Source: a virus. From it: a stretch of DNA of 48,836 nt. Shown here piece after piece: positions 19,355-31,030 of the stretch (the first letter of the stretch is position 1; each line of letters starts with the position of its first letter). The position numbers were made by a program, and so were the translations under genes. The notes beneath the pieces were generated by a model that saw only the letters and a program-made list of their open reading frames with translations, had not been told where the DNA came from and searched no databases. Location of the stretch: positions 1 to 48,836 of the IMG/VR virus record IMGVR_UViG_3300002144_000224, one strand, 5' to 3'.

Positions 19355-19363
19355 ATTGTATCA
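19355..19363 (-). promoter_or_regulatory. Extended -10 leaderless promoter of the papain-like protease
   Basis: TGATACAAT on the - strand (TACAAT at 19355-19360, TGA at 19361-19363), then 6 nt and ATG 19348, with no ribosome binding site. It lies in the last codons of nrdF. No good -35. Confidence 0.7.
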
Positions 19364-19367
19364 GAGC

Positions 19368-22421
<3,054 letters not shown>

Positions 22422-22429
<8 letters not shown>

Positions 22430-22829
22430 AAAGCAGCTTTAACCTTTCGTTTATTTTATTAACATCATCATCTGTGCCAAATATTTCTACCCTTGCAATG
22501 ACTGGCACACCTGTCTTTGCACTTATTAAGTCTGCGGCTTTACAGTAATTCTCACCGAAGTTTGTGTTTCCTAAACCTACCACTCCCATTAATAGTTTAC
22601 GATTTTCTTTAACATTTAAAAAATATCGTACTTGTCTGGGGATTGCTGTTCTTTCTTCGCCCCCACCATAAGTAGGTACAAAGATAACGTACCTACGATC
22701 AAATACAGGAACGCTGTCCCTAGTAGTACTAATAGGAATCCTAAAACTATCTTCATTGAACTTCTCCACAAATCTTTTAGTATTCCCAGAGTAATTAGAA
22801 AAATATACTATGTCAATAGGTATATTCAA
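22422..22829 (-). CDS. nrdI: NrdI flavodoxin, 135 aa (TTG start)
   Basis: The flavin motifs are [11 protein letters not shown] at the FMN phosphate loop and [10 protein letters not shown] and [11 protein letters not shown] at the other loops. NrdI supplies oxidant to assemble the Mn cofactor of NrdF. TTG 22829 has AAGGAGAG upstream and gives the full flavodoxin fold; no ATG does. First gene of nrdI-nrdE-nrdF. Confidence 0.93.
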
Positions 22830-22883
22830 TTGTACTCTCCTTTATAAAAAAAATAATAATACAAGCTTAAAGGTTGCCTAGAG

Positions 22884-24659
22884 TTATAACATGTTCATGT
22901 TATCTAGATACTCTCTAATGTCTTCTGGGACAGGTTTATATTGTATCACGTTAGCTGGTAGATCTTCAAGTCGAGGCTTAGACCTATCCCTGAAGGTATG
23001 TATCTCAACCTCCTGGTTAAGATTTTTAGGTGTATGAGATATGGCACCAAAGATTGCACCGCATACAGCATCTGCTAAGTCTTTAGAACTTTTACGAGGG
23101 TGGTCTACACGATTGCCCTTGACAATTTTAAGCTCAGTAAGCTCTTCAAATAAAAGATCAATTGATGGCATTGCTAGTCTTTCTTCATAAACAAGCATAG
23201 CCATATCCTCATAGTGCTTCTTGGCTACAGATACTGTCTCTGTTTTTATGCCTACCTGCTTTAATTCATTTTGAATATCAAATGATTGCCAACGGTCAAA
23301 GCTAACCATGCCAAGATTGAATCCTAGCCTTCTTAGGTTTTGAATCCACTTCTTTACTTCGGATAGGTCAACTGGCCCCTCAACTTTTGGCTCCCACCAT
23401 GCCACAGCATCAACCACAACTACTGGAGCAACCTGCTCATAGTCTTTGATAACCTGAATGTTAACCCATCTATCTACGTGTGCAATTGCTACAGCACACT
23501 TGTCATGGCGTTGTGCAAGGTCGGCATGGACAAAGTAAACCTTATCTGGGTCTGGCTTAAACGTTGGATCGAACCTTCTAAAGGTATCTAAAGGATTCCT
23601 AGTTGACATAGCATTAGAAACCTTTTCACGCTGCTTAAAGAATGCGTCAGAAGAATAGGTTGGCACACAAAGGAAACGCATCATAGCATCACCGAGATCC
23701 GTGTAAAATGCTAGCTTAAAGTCATCGATCTTCCTTGTTGGATTTACTTCCCAAGTAGGGCGTTTCAAAGCAAATACATTAGGATACTTATATGCAATAA
23801 TATTATCTTCATCCCAGCTTATGTCAAGAGTATTGCCAGTCAGATCTTCTGGCAGATCTGGATTCATAATAAATGTATGAGTTCTTTCAATAGTTTCTTT
23901 TTCCATGATAGAGTCTTCATACTTGCTAGAAATAAAGTCTCCAGGGTATCTTGGAAATGATAGTAGTGCTACCTTGCCAAGATCGGGGAAGCGAGAGTCT
24001 ACCGTACCACGGAATGCTTTATAGATATTATCTGCCGTTTTGCCCTGCTCATTGCCAGTTCCAACATCATTAGCAAAACCAGAAATCTCATCGAGAATAG
24101 CAACCAATAGATTAAGACCCTCATGAGATTCTCTCTCAGAGTGTCCAGAGTATACAGTGATAGTTTTATCAAACTCAATGGAATCCATCTTGGCATAGTA
24201 CTTACCAGCAAACCACGGTGATTTTTCAATCTTGGTTTTAAAACCTTTAAAGAAAACATTCTTAGCCTGTTGTGCGTTGATAGCAATGTTAATAATATCA
24301 ATAGCGTCACCAGAAGGCTTACCGTAATATCTTGCTGGATCTTTAAGGCATAGAAGCTTATACACAATATATGCTACAGCTACTGTGGACACAAAGTCTT
24401 TTCCACTACCTTTGCCGAGCTGAAGAATTACCTCATTCTTTGTATATTTCTTATAAAACTTTGTGCCCTCATCATTACCCATGAGGCGTTGAAGCTCTTC
24501 TTTCTTGTAGATTTGACTCATAGCAAGAACAATATCGTACTGAATATCAGATAGTTGTGGCTGGCCAAGGTAGTGCTCACCCTCTACAAAGGTCTTGACA
24601 TCAACTGGCTCTTCTTCAAATGGGTTATCCTGCAGAACCTCAAGGAAATCATCAAACAT
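22884..24659 (-). CDS. terL: Terminase large subunit, 591 aa
   Basis: DNA packaging motor. ATPase: Walker A LGKGSGKDF (G82-D88), Walker B LLVAILDE (Asp190, Glu191). Nuclease domain: FVHADLAQRHDKCAV (Asp380), FDRWQSFD (Asp455) and KDLADAVCGA (Asp530), the RNase H-like metal residues. Full length. The ATG at 24659 overlaps the preceding small-subunit candidate by 8 nt. Placed far from the tail genes but close to replication genes. Confidence 0.94.
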   Translation of the reverse strand: MFDDFLEVLQDNPFEEEPVDVKTFVEGEHYLGQPQLSDIQYDIVLAMSQIYKKEELQRLMGNDEGTKFYKKYTKNEVILQLGKGSGKDFVSTVAVAYIVYKLLCLKDPARYYGKPSGDAIDIINIAINAQQAKNVFFKGFKTKIEKSPWFAGKYYAKMDSIEFDKTITVYSGHSERESHEGLNLLVAILDEISGFANDVGTGNEQGKTADNIYKAFRGTVDSRFPDLGKVALLSFPRYPGDFISSKYEDSIMEKETIERTHTFIMNPDLPEDLTGNTLDISWDEDNIIAYKYPNVFALKRPTWEVNPTRKIDDFKLAFYTDLGDAMMRFLCVPTYSSDAFFKQREKVSNAMSTRNPLDTFRRFDPTFKPDPDKVYFVHADLAQRHDKCAVAIAHVDRWVNIQVIKDYEQVAPVVVVDAVAWWEPKVEGPVDLSEVKKWIQNLRRLGFNLGMVSFDRWQSFDIQNELKQVGIKTETVSVAKKHYEDMAMLVYEERLAMPSIDLLFEELTELKIVKGNRVDHPRKSSKDLADAVCGAIFGAISHTPKNLNQEVEIHTFRDRSKPRLEDLPANVIQYKPVPEDIREYLDNMNML

Positions 24660-25188
24660 TTTGGATTATTGTCACTGTCTCATTAATATTTCTAGATACT
24701 TCTGATAGTCTACGCATAACTTTATCCCTAATCTCTGGGTGCTCAGCAGCAATGTCTTTAAGAATATTCATCAAGATTCCCTGCCTACGCTCAATCTCCA
24801 TCATCTCTTCTGCAAGCTCTTTATTTTCTAATAGACCAGCTTTTTGTAGCATCTCAATACGCCTTGACTCAATATCCATGACTAATTTAATCCCAGCAGT
24901 CTTAGCACTTAGATTAGCTGTAGTTGTAGCTTCATCAATTACCTCATATGTATGAGTAATTAGTCTACTATAATGTTCATCTGCAGCAGCCAGAGCTTCT
25001 TTAGCCCTTGCACGAATAGCACTATTGTCAGAGGCCATGATCTGCCACTCTTTAATATGTTTTACTACTGTTGTCCTAGGTATAGACAACTCTTTAGAAA
25101 TTTTAGTAGGGTCGCTACCCTTTAGATATTCTCCAACAACCTTATTTACTTCATCAAGGTGTTGTACTAGCTGTTCCTCGTTTTGCAT
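24652..25188 (-). CDS. Probable terminase small subunit (HTH protein), 178 aa
   Basis: N-terminal helix-turn-helix (DPTKISKELSIPRTTVVKHI, residues about 26-46), a helical linker, and a long coiled C-terminal helix with ERRQGILMNILKDIAAEHPE. This architecture and its place just before terL suit a small terminase, which recognises the packaging site. No homology seen directly, so another DNA-binding role is possible. Start overlaps the previous gene by 35 nt. Confidence 0.7.
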   Translation of the reverse strand: MQNEEQLVQHLDEVNKVVGEYLKGSDPTKISKELSIPRTTVVKHIKEWQIMASDNSAIRARAKEALAAADEHYSRLITHTYEVIDEATTTANLSAKTAGIKLVMDIESRRIEMLQKAGLLENKELAEEMMEIERRQGILMNILKDIAAEHPEIRDKVMRRLSEVSRNINETVTIIQNV

Positions 25189-25465
25189 TACGCCTAGCCC
25201 TTCTCTTGGGAATTCTCTTTACTCTATCTATCTTAAAGGATCTTAGTACACCTGTACGCATTTTATAGACCTCAAAGCAGTCTACCCATTGGGCACCAGT
25301 CTCAGTATTAGTAACAAGACTATCAAACTTAAATCTCATACCCCACTCGTCTTTGATCTTGACGATCTCTCCTTTTTCAATAAGAAATCCATCTACCGTG
25401 ATTTCTGGGAAACGAAAGAACTTAGTGGGAGCATCTCCTGAGCCTGTCTTACGACCACGAACCAT
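25154..25465 (-). CDS. Conserved actinophage protein, 103 aa
   Basis: The sequence KFFRFPEITVDGFLIEKGEI followed by IKDEWGMRFKFDSLVTNTET and VFRSFK/VKRIPKR-like motifs resembles a protein I associate with terminase-adjacent genes in actinobacterial phages, function unknown. Beta-rich core with a strongly basic tail (KRIPKRRARRNAKRG) that may bind DNA. Follows the GuaB/GuaC-like gene by 2 nt. Confidence 0.7.
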   Translation of the reverse strand: MVRGRKTGSGDAPTKFFRFPEITVDGFLIEKGEIVKIKDEWGMRFKFDSLVTNTETGAQWVDCFEVYKMRTGVLRSFKIDRVKRIPKRRARRNAKRGTASTTP

Positions 25466-25467
25466 TT

Positions 25468-26496
25468 TTATTCCTTTGCGTGAGGTTTAGTTTCATTTAG
25501 CGAACTGCTTGATACTCTATTATACATGCTCTCAGCATAGAAGTCAATAAGGTTATGAACACCAGTATAAGACAGAGCACTTCTGAGACCTGCAGTAAAG
25601 TCATCAACAACATCTTTAACAGTCCCAGTATAAGGAATAGTGGTCGTAATACCCTCTACCCCAGAGACAGAGCCTCTGCCTTCCTCCTGTGCCTCCCTAG
25701 ATGCCATCCCACGGAAGACCTTACGACCATCCACAACTTCTCCTGGAGATTCTTTTGTTCCAGCAAGGATTCTTCCAAGCATAACTGCGTTAGCTCCAGC
25801 TGCTAATGCTTTAGCAGCGTCACCAGAGTTTCTGATTCCACCATCAGCAATTAGGCTAGGGCCAGTACCATATGGGATACGATTTCGAATATCAAGAATA
25901 GATGCAAGGGTAGGAACTCCGTGAGCACTCACTACTCTAGTAGTACAGGCAGATCCTCCACCAATACCAACACGAATAGAATCTGCACCAGCATCTGCAA
26001 GTCTTGCATATCCTCCCCACGTGGCTACATTGCCAGCCATAATGTGTAGGTGTGCACCAAACATTGAACGAAGATCTTGAACTGCTTTGATGGCATATTC
26101 GCTGTGACCATTGGCTACATCAACCAATACAAGAGATGCTCCTGCTTCTACTATACGGAGGGCATCATCTAAAAAGTCTCCCCTGGCACCAATAGACCCA
26201 CCAGACTTTGCCCGATGAGCTTTAGCCATTCTGATCTGTTCTGCCTGACGACCAATCGGCATATACCTATGGAATATACCAATACCACCTTCATTGCGAA
26301 GAGCAATAGCCATATCCTGTTCGCAAACAGTATCCATAGGTGCTGCAATAATTGGTACACTAAGATTAATGCTTGTTGATCCAATACCAATCTTTGTATT
26401 TAAACTAACATCACTACGAGAACTGACCTCGGAATGTTGTGGAACTAGCAAGATGTCATCAAACGACAGCTGCTCTATATTGCTATACTCTCTCAT
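25468..26496 (-). CDS. IMP dehydrogenase / GMP reductase family enzyme, 342 aa
   Basis: TIM-barrel oxidoreductase with [14 protein letters not shown] near the start, [10 protein letters not shown], the active-site loop [17 protein letters not shown] with Cys184, the phosphate loops [12 protein letters not shown] and VMLGRI, and a flap ([10 protein letters not shown]). No CBS domains, so its length matches GMP reductase or a CBS-less IMP dehydrogenase. AAGGAG precedes ATG 26496 ([10 protein letters not shown]), preferred to the earlier in-frame Met. Whether it makes XMP from IMP or IMP from GMP is not settled by sequence. Confidence 0.9.
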   Translation of the reverse strand: MREYSNIEQLSFDDILLVPQHSEVSSRSDVSLNTKIGIGSTSINLSVPIIAAPMDTVCEQDMAIALRNEGGIGIFHRYMPIGRQAEQIRMAKAHRAKSGGSIGARGDFLDDALRIVEAGASLVLVDVANGHSEYAIKAVQDLRSMFGAHLHIMAGNVATWGGYARLADAGADSIRVGIGGGSACTTRVVSAHGVPTLASILDIRNRIPYGTGPSLIADGGIRNSGDAAKALAAGANAVMLGRILAGTKESPGEVVDGRKVFRGMASREAQEEGRGSVSGVEGITTTIPYTGTVKDVVDDFTAGLRSALSYTGVHNLIDFYAESMYNRVSSSSLNETKPHAKE

Positions 26497-26535
26497 TTTT
26501 CTCCTTTGCAATAAGTAATAATACTAACTCTTTGC

Positions 26536-26691
26536 TCACCGTCTAGATTTTCTTAATCCGAATTTAGCCAAATAAACATAGATTGTTTCTACAGTTACTC
26601 CGCATTCTTTAGCGATATCTTCTGGGGTTTTTCTATCCAGATGAAATCTTTTACGCAACCACATCTCGCTCTGATATAGTTTAGCAGCCAT
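26536..26691 (-). CDS. Small helix-turn-helix DNA-binding protein, 51 aa
   Basis: MAAKLYQSEMWLRKRFHLDR is followed by a clear HTH: TPEDIAKECGVTVETIYVYL with recognition helix and a basic end (FGLRKSRR). AAGGAGGGG sits before ATG 26691. Such short phage proteins act as transcriptional repressors or bind packaging sites; the partner is unknown. Confidence 0.75.
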   Translation of the reverse strand: MAAKLYQSEMWLRKRFHLDRKTPEDIAKECGVTVETIYVYLAKFGLRKSRR

Positions 26692-26703
26692 ATCCCCTCC
26701 TTG

Positions 26704-27279
26704 TCAAGCCAGCTTTTGCCAATTGTGTAATGCATAATGTCCTACGCCAACGGCATCAGCTATGTCGTTATCACTTATGGTTCGACCATACTTTTCGTTT
26801 ACCAAGCTAATAGTCCTAAGCTTTCTAAACTCACGCTCTTTATTTTTATACCAAGCTATACTTCTACCTGGTGTTTCATATCTAATTAAATCTTTTTCTT
26901 CTTTGTTTAATCTATTATTACCTAGGAATGTTTGCCAAGCAATAGGATTAATAGACTTAATGACTTTTACGCCATTCAAAGATATACCGCCAAGCATTGC
27001 ACCCTGAACTAGTGCAAGATCAGCTGCAGTTTTTGCACTATTTAAATAAATTGTGTGTTCTATGACAATCGCATCAAGATCTTTGTGGTGTGCAAAGAAT
27101 GCTTTAGATTTTCTTACAGAGTCAGATACTTTGCGGTAAGTATTTGATCCACTAAAGTTAATCTTACCAATCTCAACCAAGGTGCCAGAATGAAATACTG
27201 CAAAGGCTAGGTTATTAGTACTAGCATCAATTGAGCATATCTTCTTTGGCACTGGGTTTAGGGTATTAAGACTTACCAT
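26704..27279 (-). CDS. RuvC-like Holliday-junction nuclease, 191 aa
   Basis: RNase H fold: CSIDASTNNLAFAVF (Asp18), IVIEHTIYL (Glu74) and SDNDIADAVGVGHYAL (Asp172, Asp175) are the four acidic residues of RuvC-type resolvases. It would cut branched intermediates before packaging. ATG 27279 with AAGGA upstream; the in-frame TTG at 27285 is less likely. Overlaps the zinc-finger gene. Confidence 0.82.
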   Translation of the reverse strand: MVSLNTLNPVPKKICSIDASTNNLAFAVFHSGTLVEIGKINFSGSNTYRKVSDSVRKSKAFFAHHKDLDAIVIEHTIYLNSAKTAADLALVQGAMLGGISLNGVKVIKSINPIAWQTFLGNNRLNKEEKDLIRYETPGRSIAWYKNKEREFRKLRTISLVNEKYGRTISDNDIADAVGVGHYALHNWQKLA

Positions 27280-27550
27280 CAGCAATATCCTTAAGCTGCT
27301 TCAAAGCCTTGATAACATCTTTTGGATTAACATTACAGGCATGACATATGCTTTCATCATTGTATGCCGAAAGTGGTGCATTGCATGACTTACAAAATCT
27401 TTTTTTGTTCATCATTTTAGCTCTGCGTCTTTGTGCATATTTTTGAGCTATCTTATCTTTTGTTGCTTCTTCCCTACACGCAGGAGAGCAATAGATCTTA
27501 TAGGATATTTTAGTCTCAAAGGGTGCGTCACACCATTGACAGTTCTTCAT
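27266..27550 (-). CDS. Double zinc-finger protein, 94 aa
   Basis: Two Cys clusters: CQWCDAPF...CSPAC (residues 4-25) and CKSCNAPL...CHAC (about 53-72), joined by a very basic stretch (KYAQRRRAKMMNKKRF). It would bind two zinc ions and probably nucleic acid. Overlaps the Cas4-like gene by 23 nt and the RuvC-like gene by 14 nt, so translation is coupled. Possibly a nuclease cofactor. Confidence 0.75.
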   Translation of the reverse strand: MKNCQWCDAPFETKISYKIYCSPACREEATKDKIAQKYAQRRRAKMMNKKRFCKSCNAPLSAYNDESICHACNVNPKDVIKALKQLKDIADGKS

Positions 27551-28328
27551 TTATTGGCTCCAGAGAGTTAAGTTTAACGTCTCCCGCACCAGCATCTGCA
27601 CAAACCTTGGCCAGTGGACAAGTCTTGCAAATCTTTGAATTGGACCTATAGTTCTTGCTTGGAAGAGTTTTATCTTCCCAAGCCTTACGAACCGTTCTCA
27701 TCCATTCAAATGCCTGGTCTACCCATTTAATGTAATAGTCATTTACTACAACAGGAATAGCCAACAGCTCGTGGTTATTCTTATTCTCGTATACTAGTAC
27801 ACCCCTTGCTTTCTTTAGGATTTTCATATAAATAAGAAGCTGAATAAGGTGACCGCTCTTCGCCTTACGTGTCTTCTTGCGATACTCAAATCCTTCAGCC
27901 ATAGCTGTTTTGATTTCTAGAAGAAGCTCTTCGCCTTTCCAGTTAACCATAACATCGCCATAGCCAAAGATTGGTGGATCGTTATAAGTAATCTTAAATT
28001 CTGAATCAACTACAATCCCAGCATCTGCCATTGCTTGCTGAATACGTTCGTGAGACTTAGTACCATTAGTCATATTGGCACCTGCAAATGGATCTGCATA
28101 GTCTTCAAATGTACCGCCCTCAAAAGCTAAATACCAATACCGTGCACATTCACCATGCCCATAGGCAATGGTAGATGGGGCAAAGGTTTTCTTTTGCTGA
28201 TGCTTTGGGCCACGTTTAGCAATATATCCAGAGTTAATCTTTTCAATTAACTCTCCCATCTCTTGTCTTGCAGATGTGCTATCGCTGTCACTAGTTACCA
28301 TAATTTGTTGCAATAAACTTTTAGTCAT
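27528..28328 (-). CDS. Cas4/RecB-like Fe-S exonuclease, 266 aa
   Basis: PD-(D/E)XK nuclease core: His93 (TKSHERIQ), Asp125 (GYGDVMVN), Glu138 and Lys140 (LLEIKTA), QLLIYM as motif IV. An Fe-S cluster is formed by Cys61 (GHGECARYW) plus Cys234, Cys237 and Cys243 (CKTCPLAKVC), the Cas4 pattern. Phage Cas4-like nucleases process recombination ends and have been reported to affect CRISPR adaptation. No CRISPR array here. Confidence 0.9.
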   Translation of the reverse strand: MTKSLLQQIMVTSDSDSTSARQEMGELIEKINSGYIAKRGPKHQQKKTFAPSTIAYGHGECARYWYLAFEGGTFEDYADPFAGANMTNGTKSHERIQQAMADAGIVVDSEFKITYNDPPIFGYGDVMVNWKGEELLLEIKTAMAEGFEYRKKTRKAKSGHLIQLLIYMKILKKARGVLVYENKNNHELLAIPVVVNDYYIKWVDQAFEWMRTVRKAWEDKTLPSKNYRSNSKICKTCPLAKVCADAGAGDVKLNSLEPINEELSMV

Positions 28329-28332
28329 AATT

Positions 28333-28644
28333 TTATCGGGTAATATATTTAAGAGCTGCTACAAGATCATTAATTGCTGAAGCAGCTGTAAAATATATAT
28401 TCTTTTTAGCCCTATCTCCCTTATCTACGTTGGCCATCCATGTTGCCTTAAAAGACATTTTGGCTGCAATAGCTTGCAGTCGTACAATTTCTAATGTAGC
28501 CACACTGATTGGAATATCTGGCTTTAGTATCAGCTTAGCCACCATAGTGAGGGCCTGTGTAAGATCCTCATCCCCCATGAATTCTGCTATATCTGATAAA
28601 CTGTTAACCATATCAATTGTTGTTTTATTTTCTGTTGTCACCAT
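28333..28644 (-). CDS. Hypothetical protein, 103 aa
   Basis: I start at ATG 28644 (MVTTENKTTIDMVNSLSDIA), one nt past the upstream TAG and with AGGAGA upstream, rather than the longer frame from 28701. All-helical, with MAKLILKPDIPISVATLEIV and KKNIYFTAASAINDLVAALK; the pattern suggests a small helical bundle. It sits between a DEDD exonuclease and the Cas4-like nuclease, suggesting a recombination role, but no family is known. Confidence 0.7.
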   Translation of the reverse strand: MVTTENKTTIDMVNSLSDIAEFMGDEDLTQALTMVAKLILKPDIPISVATLEIVRLQAIAAKMSFKATWMANVDKGDRAKKNIYFTAASAINDLVAALKYITR

Positions 28645-28645
28645 A

Positions 28646-29257
28646 CTATTGTACCATCTTCTCCTGCTCAGAAATTTCTTGTCTTTCCTTAATACTAACA
28701 CTTGATGATCCAGGTAGCCAAGGGAGCAGTACTCGGTAAAGTTCTTCTAGAAGTACGACATCCTGAATCTGGTACTTCTTCATCTCACTCCATGCTTTAT
28801 TATCTCCAGCCATACAGTTAATCCAAAGATCAAAACCAGAATGCTTGACCTTTGCACCAACACCAAGTGCCTGTGCAACATAGTCAAGCTTATTGGATGG
28901 AAACTTAAAGTTGGCTTTTACAATGCTCATAAGGTCCAAGTCTTTAACGATTGACGGAGGAGCCATTCCATTTTCAAGGAACTCCCTCTTGATGTGTTTG
29001 TGGTCAAAGGCAGCGGAATTCCAACCAACAAGGGCATCTGCTTCTTCCATCATGCTGTGAAGCTCTTCTAGCATAGCCTTCTTGCCATCGTGATGGACTG
29101 ACTTAAAGGTAACTGATTTCTTACCCTGCCATTTTGCACCGAAGCACATCATCTCCGTAGATTTGATGATTTGATTGATCCCAATGTTCTGGTCCCAAAG
29201 TCCCCAGGTATATACTTGCATTGGTGTAGTTTCTATATCCAGCATTAATATTTTCAT
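28646..29257 (-). CDS. DEDDy 3'-5' exonuclease (DnaQ/RNase T-like), 203 aa
   Basis: Exo I: MLDIETTP (Asp7, Glu9). Exo II: VGWNSAAFDHKHI. Exo III: YQIQDVVLLEELY (Tyr-x3-Asp). These form the DEDDy set of proofreading exonucleases. It may proofread for the phage DnaE (31014-34289), whose PHP domain may proofread as well, or trim RNA/DNA ends. Overlaps the upstream gene by 4 nt. Confidence 0.85.
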   Translation of the reverse strand: MKILMLDIETTPMQVYTWGLWDQNIGINQIIKSTEMMCFGAKWQGKKSVTFKSVHHDGKKAMLEELHSMMEEADALVGWNSAAFDHKHIKREFLENGMAPPSIVKDLDLMSIVKANFKFPSNKLDYVAQALGVGAKVKHSGFDLWINCMAGDNKAWSEMKKYQIQDVVLLEELYRVLLPWLPGSSSVSIKERQEISEQEKMVQ

Positions 29258-29544
29258 TGTTCTCTCTCTTCTAGCAATTGTTCTAGCAATGCCATCTCAA
29301 TGACTGCTAGCCTTGTCTTTATACCCTCGCTACCCATAACTACAACTATAGCAGGGTCTTTGTTAGATTTCAAGGCATCAGTCGTAGCCTTTGCCCATAC
29401 ATCTTTATTTAAAGTAAAGCTCTTACCAACTTCTTTGAAGTCAATAACAAAGTTATACCAGCTTGCATCACCCTTCTTGGTATTTCGTCCAGAGTTTTTA
29501 TGTAGCTTAGCTCCAATTCTTTTACCCTCAGATCTTTCGCTCAT
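29254..29544 (-). CDS. Possible PD-(D/E)XK-type resolvase-like protein, 96 aa
   Basis: Pattern KLHKNSGRNTKKGDASWYNFVIDFKEVGKSFTLN resembles small actinophage nucleases in which D...EFK is the metal site. Here it would be Asp26, Asp36 and Lys38, a weak match. Could equally be an accessory DNA-binding protein. In the recombination block between RecA and the exonuclease. Confidence 0.5.
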   Translation of the reverse strand: MSERSEGKRIGAKLHKNSGRNTKKGDASWYNFVIDFKEVGKSFTLNKDVWAKATTDALKSNKDPAIVVVMGSEGIKTRLAVIEMALLEQLLEEREQ

Positions 29545-29707
29545 AATGATCTCTTTTCTTTTTACTTAAAAGAGAAACAACAGAAAGATGTTTATCTTTG
29601 CACATCCAAGTCAACTCTTTTTTATCTTCATATAGCCTAAGACTACTTACTGGTTGCTTACAATCATGACAATTAAAAACACCGTTATAAACTGTGTATC
29701 TAGCCAT
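29528..29707 (-). CDS. Small zinc-ribbon protein, 59 aa
   Basis: MARYTVYNGVFNCHDCKQPV has CxxC, and WMCKDKH gives a further Cys and His for one zinc. Start ATG 29707 overlaps the recA stop; ends in basic KKKRDHYERKI. No family. Coupled to recA and the next gene by overlap. Confidence 0.65.
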   Translation of the reverse strand: MARYTVYNGVFNCHDCKQPVSSLRLYEDKKELTWMCKDKHLSVVSLLSKKKRDHYERKI

Positions 29708-30707
29708 CAATGCTTGCCCTCAACTTTTCTTGTAAAGACTTGTCTTCTTTTACTTTCTCGATAAAAGCTTCACGACCCTGAACCTTAGTGCCATCATCAA
29801 GCTGATACCAAGCACCAGTCCTAGAAACATGACCAAGCATTTCTGCAGTGTCTACAAGGTCTCCTATAGCATCAATTCCTATCTGCTCACCACGGAAATA
29901 GAAGTCATACTCCCCAGACTCTCCTGGAGCAGATGTCTTTGAGTTTTGGACTTCCCATCGAACCTTACGACCAACCTTTTGCTCAATTAACTTGTCTCCA
30001 GACTTAATCTTATTTTTGATAGCCTGATTGTCTGATGACGATGAGAACAGTTTGATAATTGTAGATGAGAAGAACTGTGTTGCATTCCCACCAGTAGGAA
30101 CAGACTGGGTATACATTGGGGTAATGTTATTCCTAGCTTGAGAGATAGCAAGAATTAATGATGGCTTCTCGTGGTTGTTTGCATAGTTAATCATCATCCA
30201 AGCATGTTTTAGATCTTTGGACTCAGCACCAATCTGTTTAGTCTGATCAAGCTGCTTTAGCTCGGTAGAATCTTTCTCAAAGTAAACCGCTGGTAGTAAT
30301 GAGCTAATGCTATCAATAACAATTAAATCTACTCCAGCGTGCAGCATTGCTACAGTTACATCTACCATATCATTTATGCTACGAGCTTCTGAGTATAATA
30401 GTTGTGAGGTATCTACCCCTAGCTTTTGTGCCCAAGTTTCATCATAAGACATTTCTGCATCTACCCAAGCACAAAGCTTACCTTCTTTTTGTGCTAATCC
30501 AATAGTCTGCATACATAGCGATGATTTTGCACTAGCTTTACTTCCCCAAAGTAGAACTTGCCTACCATAAGGAAGTCCTCCACCCAATGCTCTATTTAGC
30601 CCTGGGCTAGGAGTGGGCTGAAACTCTGTTTTAATACCCACTGCTGGGCCTAATCGCTTCCTAATCTTTGGATCTAGTTGTGCTAATGCTTCCTCTATAG
30701 TTGTCAT
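29700..30707 (-). CDS. recA: RecA-like recombinase, 335 aa
   Basis: Binds DNA and drives strand exchange. ATP site: Walker A WGSKASAKSS (55-62) and Walker B LIVIDS (Asp132). The order MAIGxS..PSPGLNRALGGG, WVDAEM, ISQARNN and a QFFSSTIIKLFSS segment follows the RecA/UvsX fold. The last Gly of Walker A (GxxxxGK) is Ala60 here. C-terminal extension ends DEAMLGHVSR-like. TAATG overlap with mazG. Confidence 0.92.
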   Translation of the reverse strand: MTTIEEALAQLDPKIRKRLGPAVGIKTEFQPTPSPGLNRALGGGLPYGRQVLLWGSKASAKSSLCMQTIGLAQKEGKLCAWVDAEMSYDETWAQKLGVDTSQLLYSEARSINDMVDVTVAMLHAGVDLIVIDSISSLLPAVYFEKDSTELKQLDQTKQIGAESKDLKHAWMMINYANNHEKPSLILAISQARNNITPMYTQSVPTGGNATQFFSSTIIKLFSSSSDNQAIKNKIKSGDKLIEQKVGRKVRWEVQNSKTSAPGESGEYDFYFRGEQIGIDAIGDLVDTAEMLGHVSRTGAWYQLDDGTKVQGREAFIEKVKEDKSLQEKLRASIDG

Positions 30708-31030
30708 TAAAAACGTACACCGTGCCTTTCTGGCCTTGTTTTATTAAAGTTAAGTTTGTTATCTAAGGCATCATCTAAAGATATGTCTGTATAACCATTC
30801 TCCACCAAACCAGCATATAAGTCAAGTGTCCTAATGATAATGTCTGCCATCTCATCAGCAACCTCTTGTTTACCTTTGTCTTTACGGATTGCTTCCATAA
30901 CCTCTACGGCTTCTGAAACAACCATCATGAGCTGTTTGGTAATGAAGATATCGTCTACCTTGTCTGGCCAAAAGCCTTTTTCTGTTGCAACCTGGTGCAG
31001 GTGTTCTGCCATCTCATCCAAGTATTTCAT
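30707..31030 (-). CDS. mazG: MazG-like nucleotide pyrophosphohydrolase, 107 aa
   Basis: EXXE12-28EXXD motif: Glu40-x2-Glu43 (SEAVEVME) and Glu60-x2-Asp63 (DEMADII). Single-domain MazG-type hydrolase of NTPs, possibly of (p)ppGpp or non-canonical dNTPs. Overlaps dnaE end by 17 nt, so it is produced with the polymerase. Confidence 0.88.
   Translation of the reverse strand: MKYLDEMAEHLHQVATEKGFWPDKVDDIFITKQLMMVVSEAVEVMEAIRKDKGKQEVADEMADIIIRTLDLYAGLVENGYTDISLDDALDNKLNFNKTRPERHGVRF

Noticed and set aside
22830-22883. Terminator and promoter between terL and nrdI
   Set aside because: A T-rich stretch is present but no stem of useful length (only AAGCTT), and the TATTAT box has no -35, so I do not claim either.
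26692-26707. TTGACA just upstream of the 26536 HTH gene as a promoter -35
   Set aside because: It overlaps the ribosome binding site of that gene, and the matching -10 would lie within its coding region, so transcription from it would miss the start.
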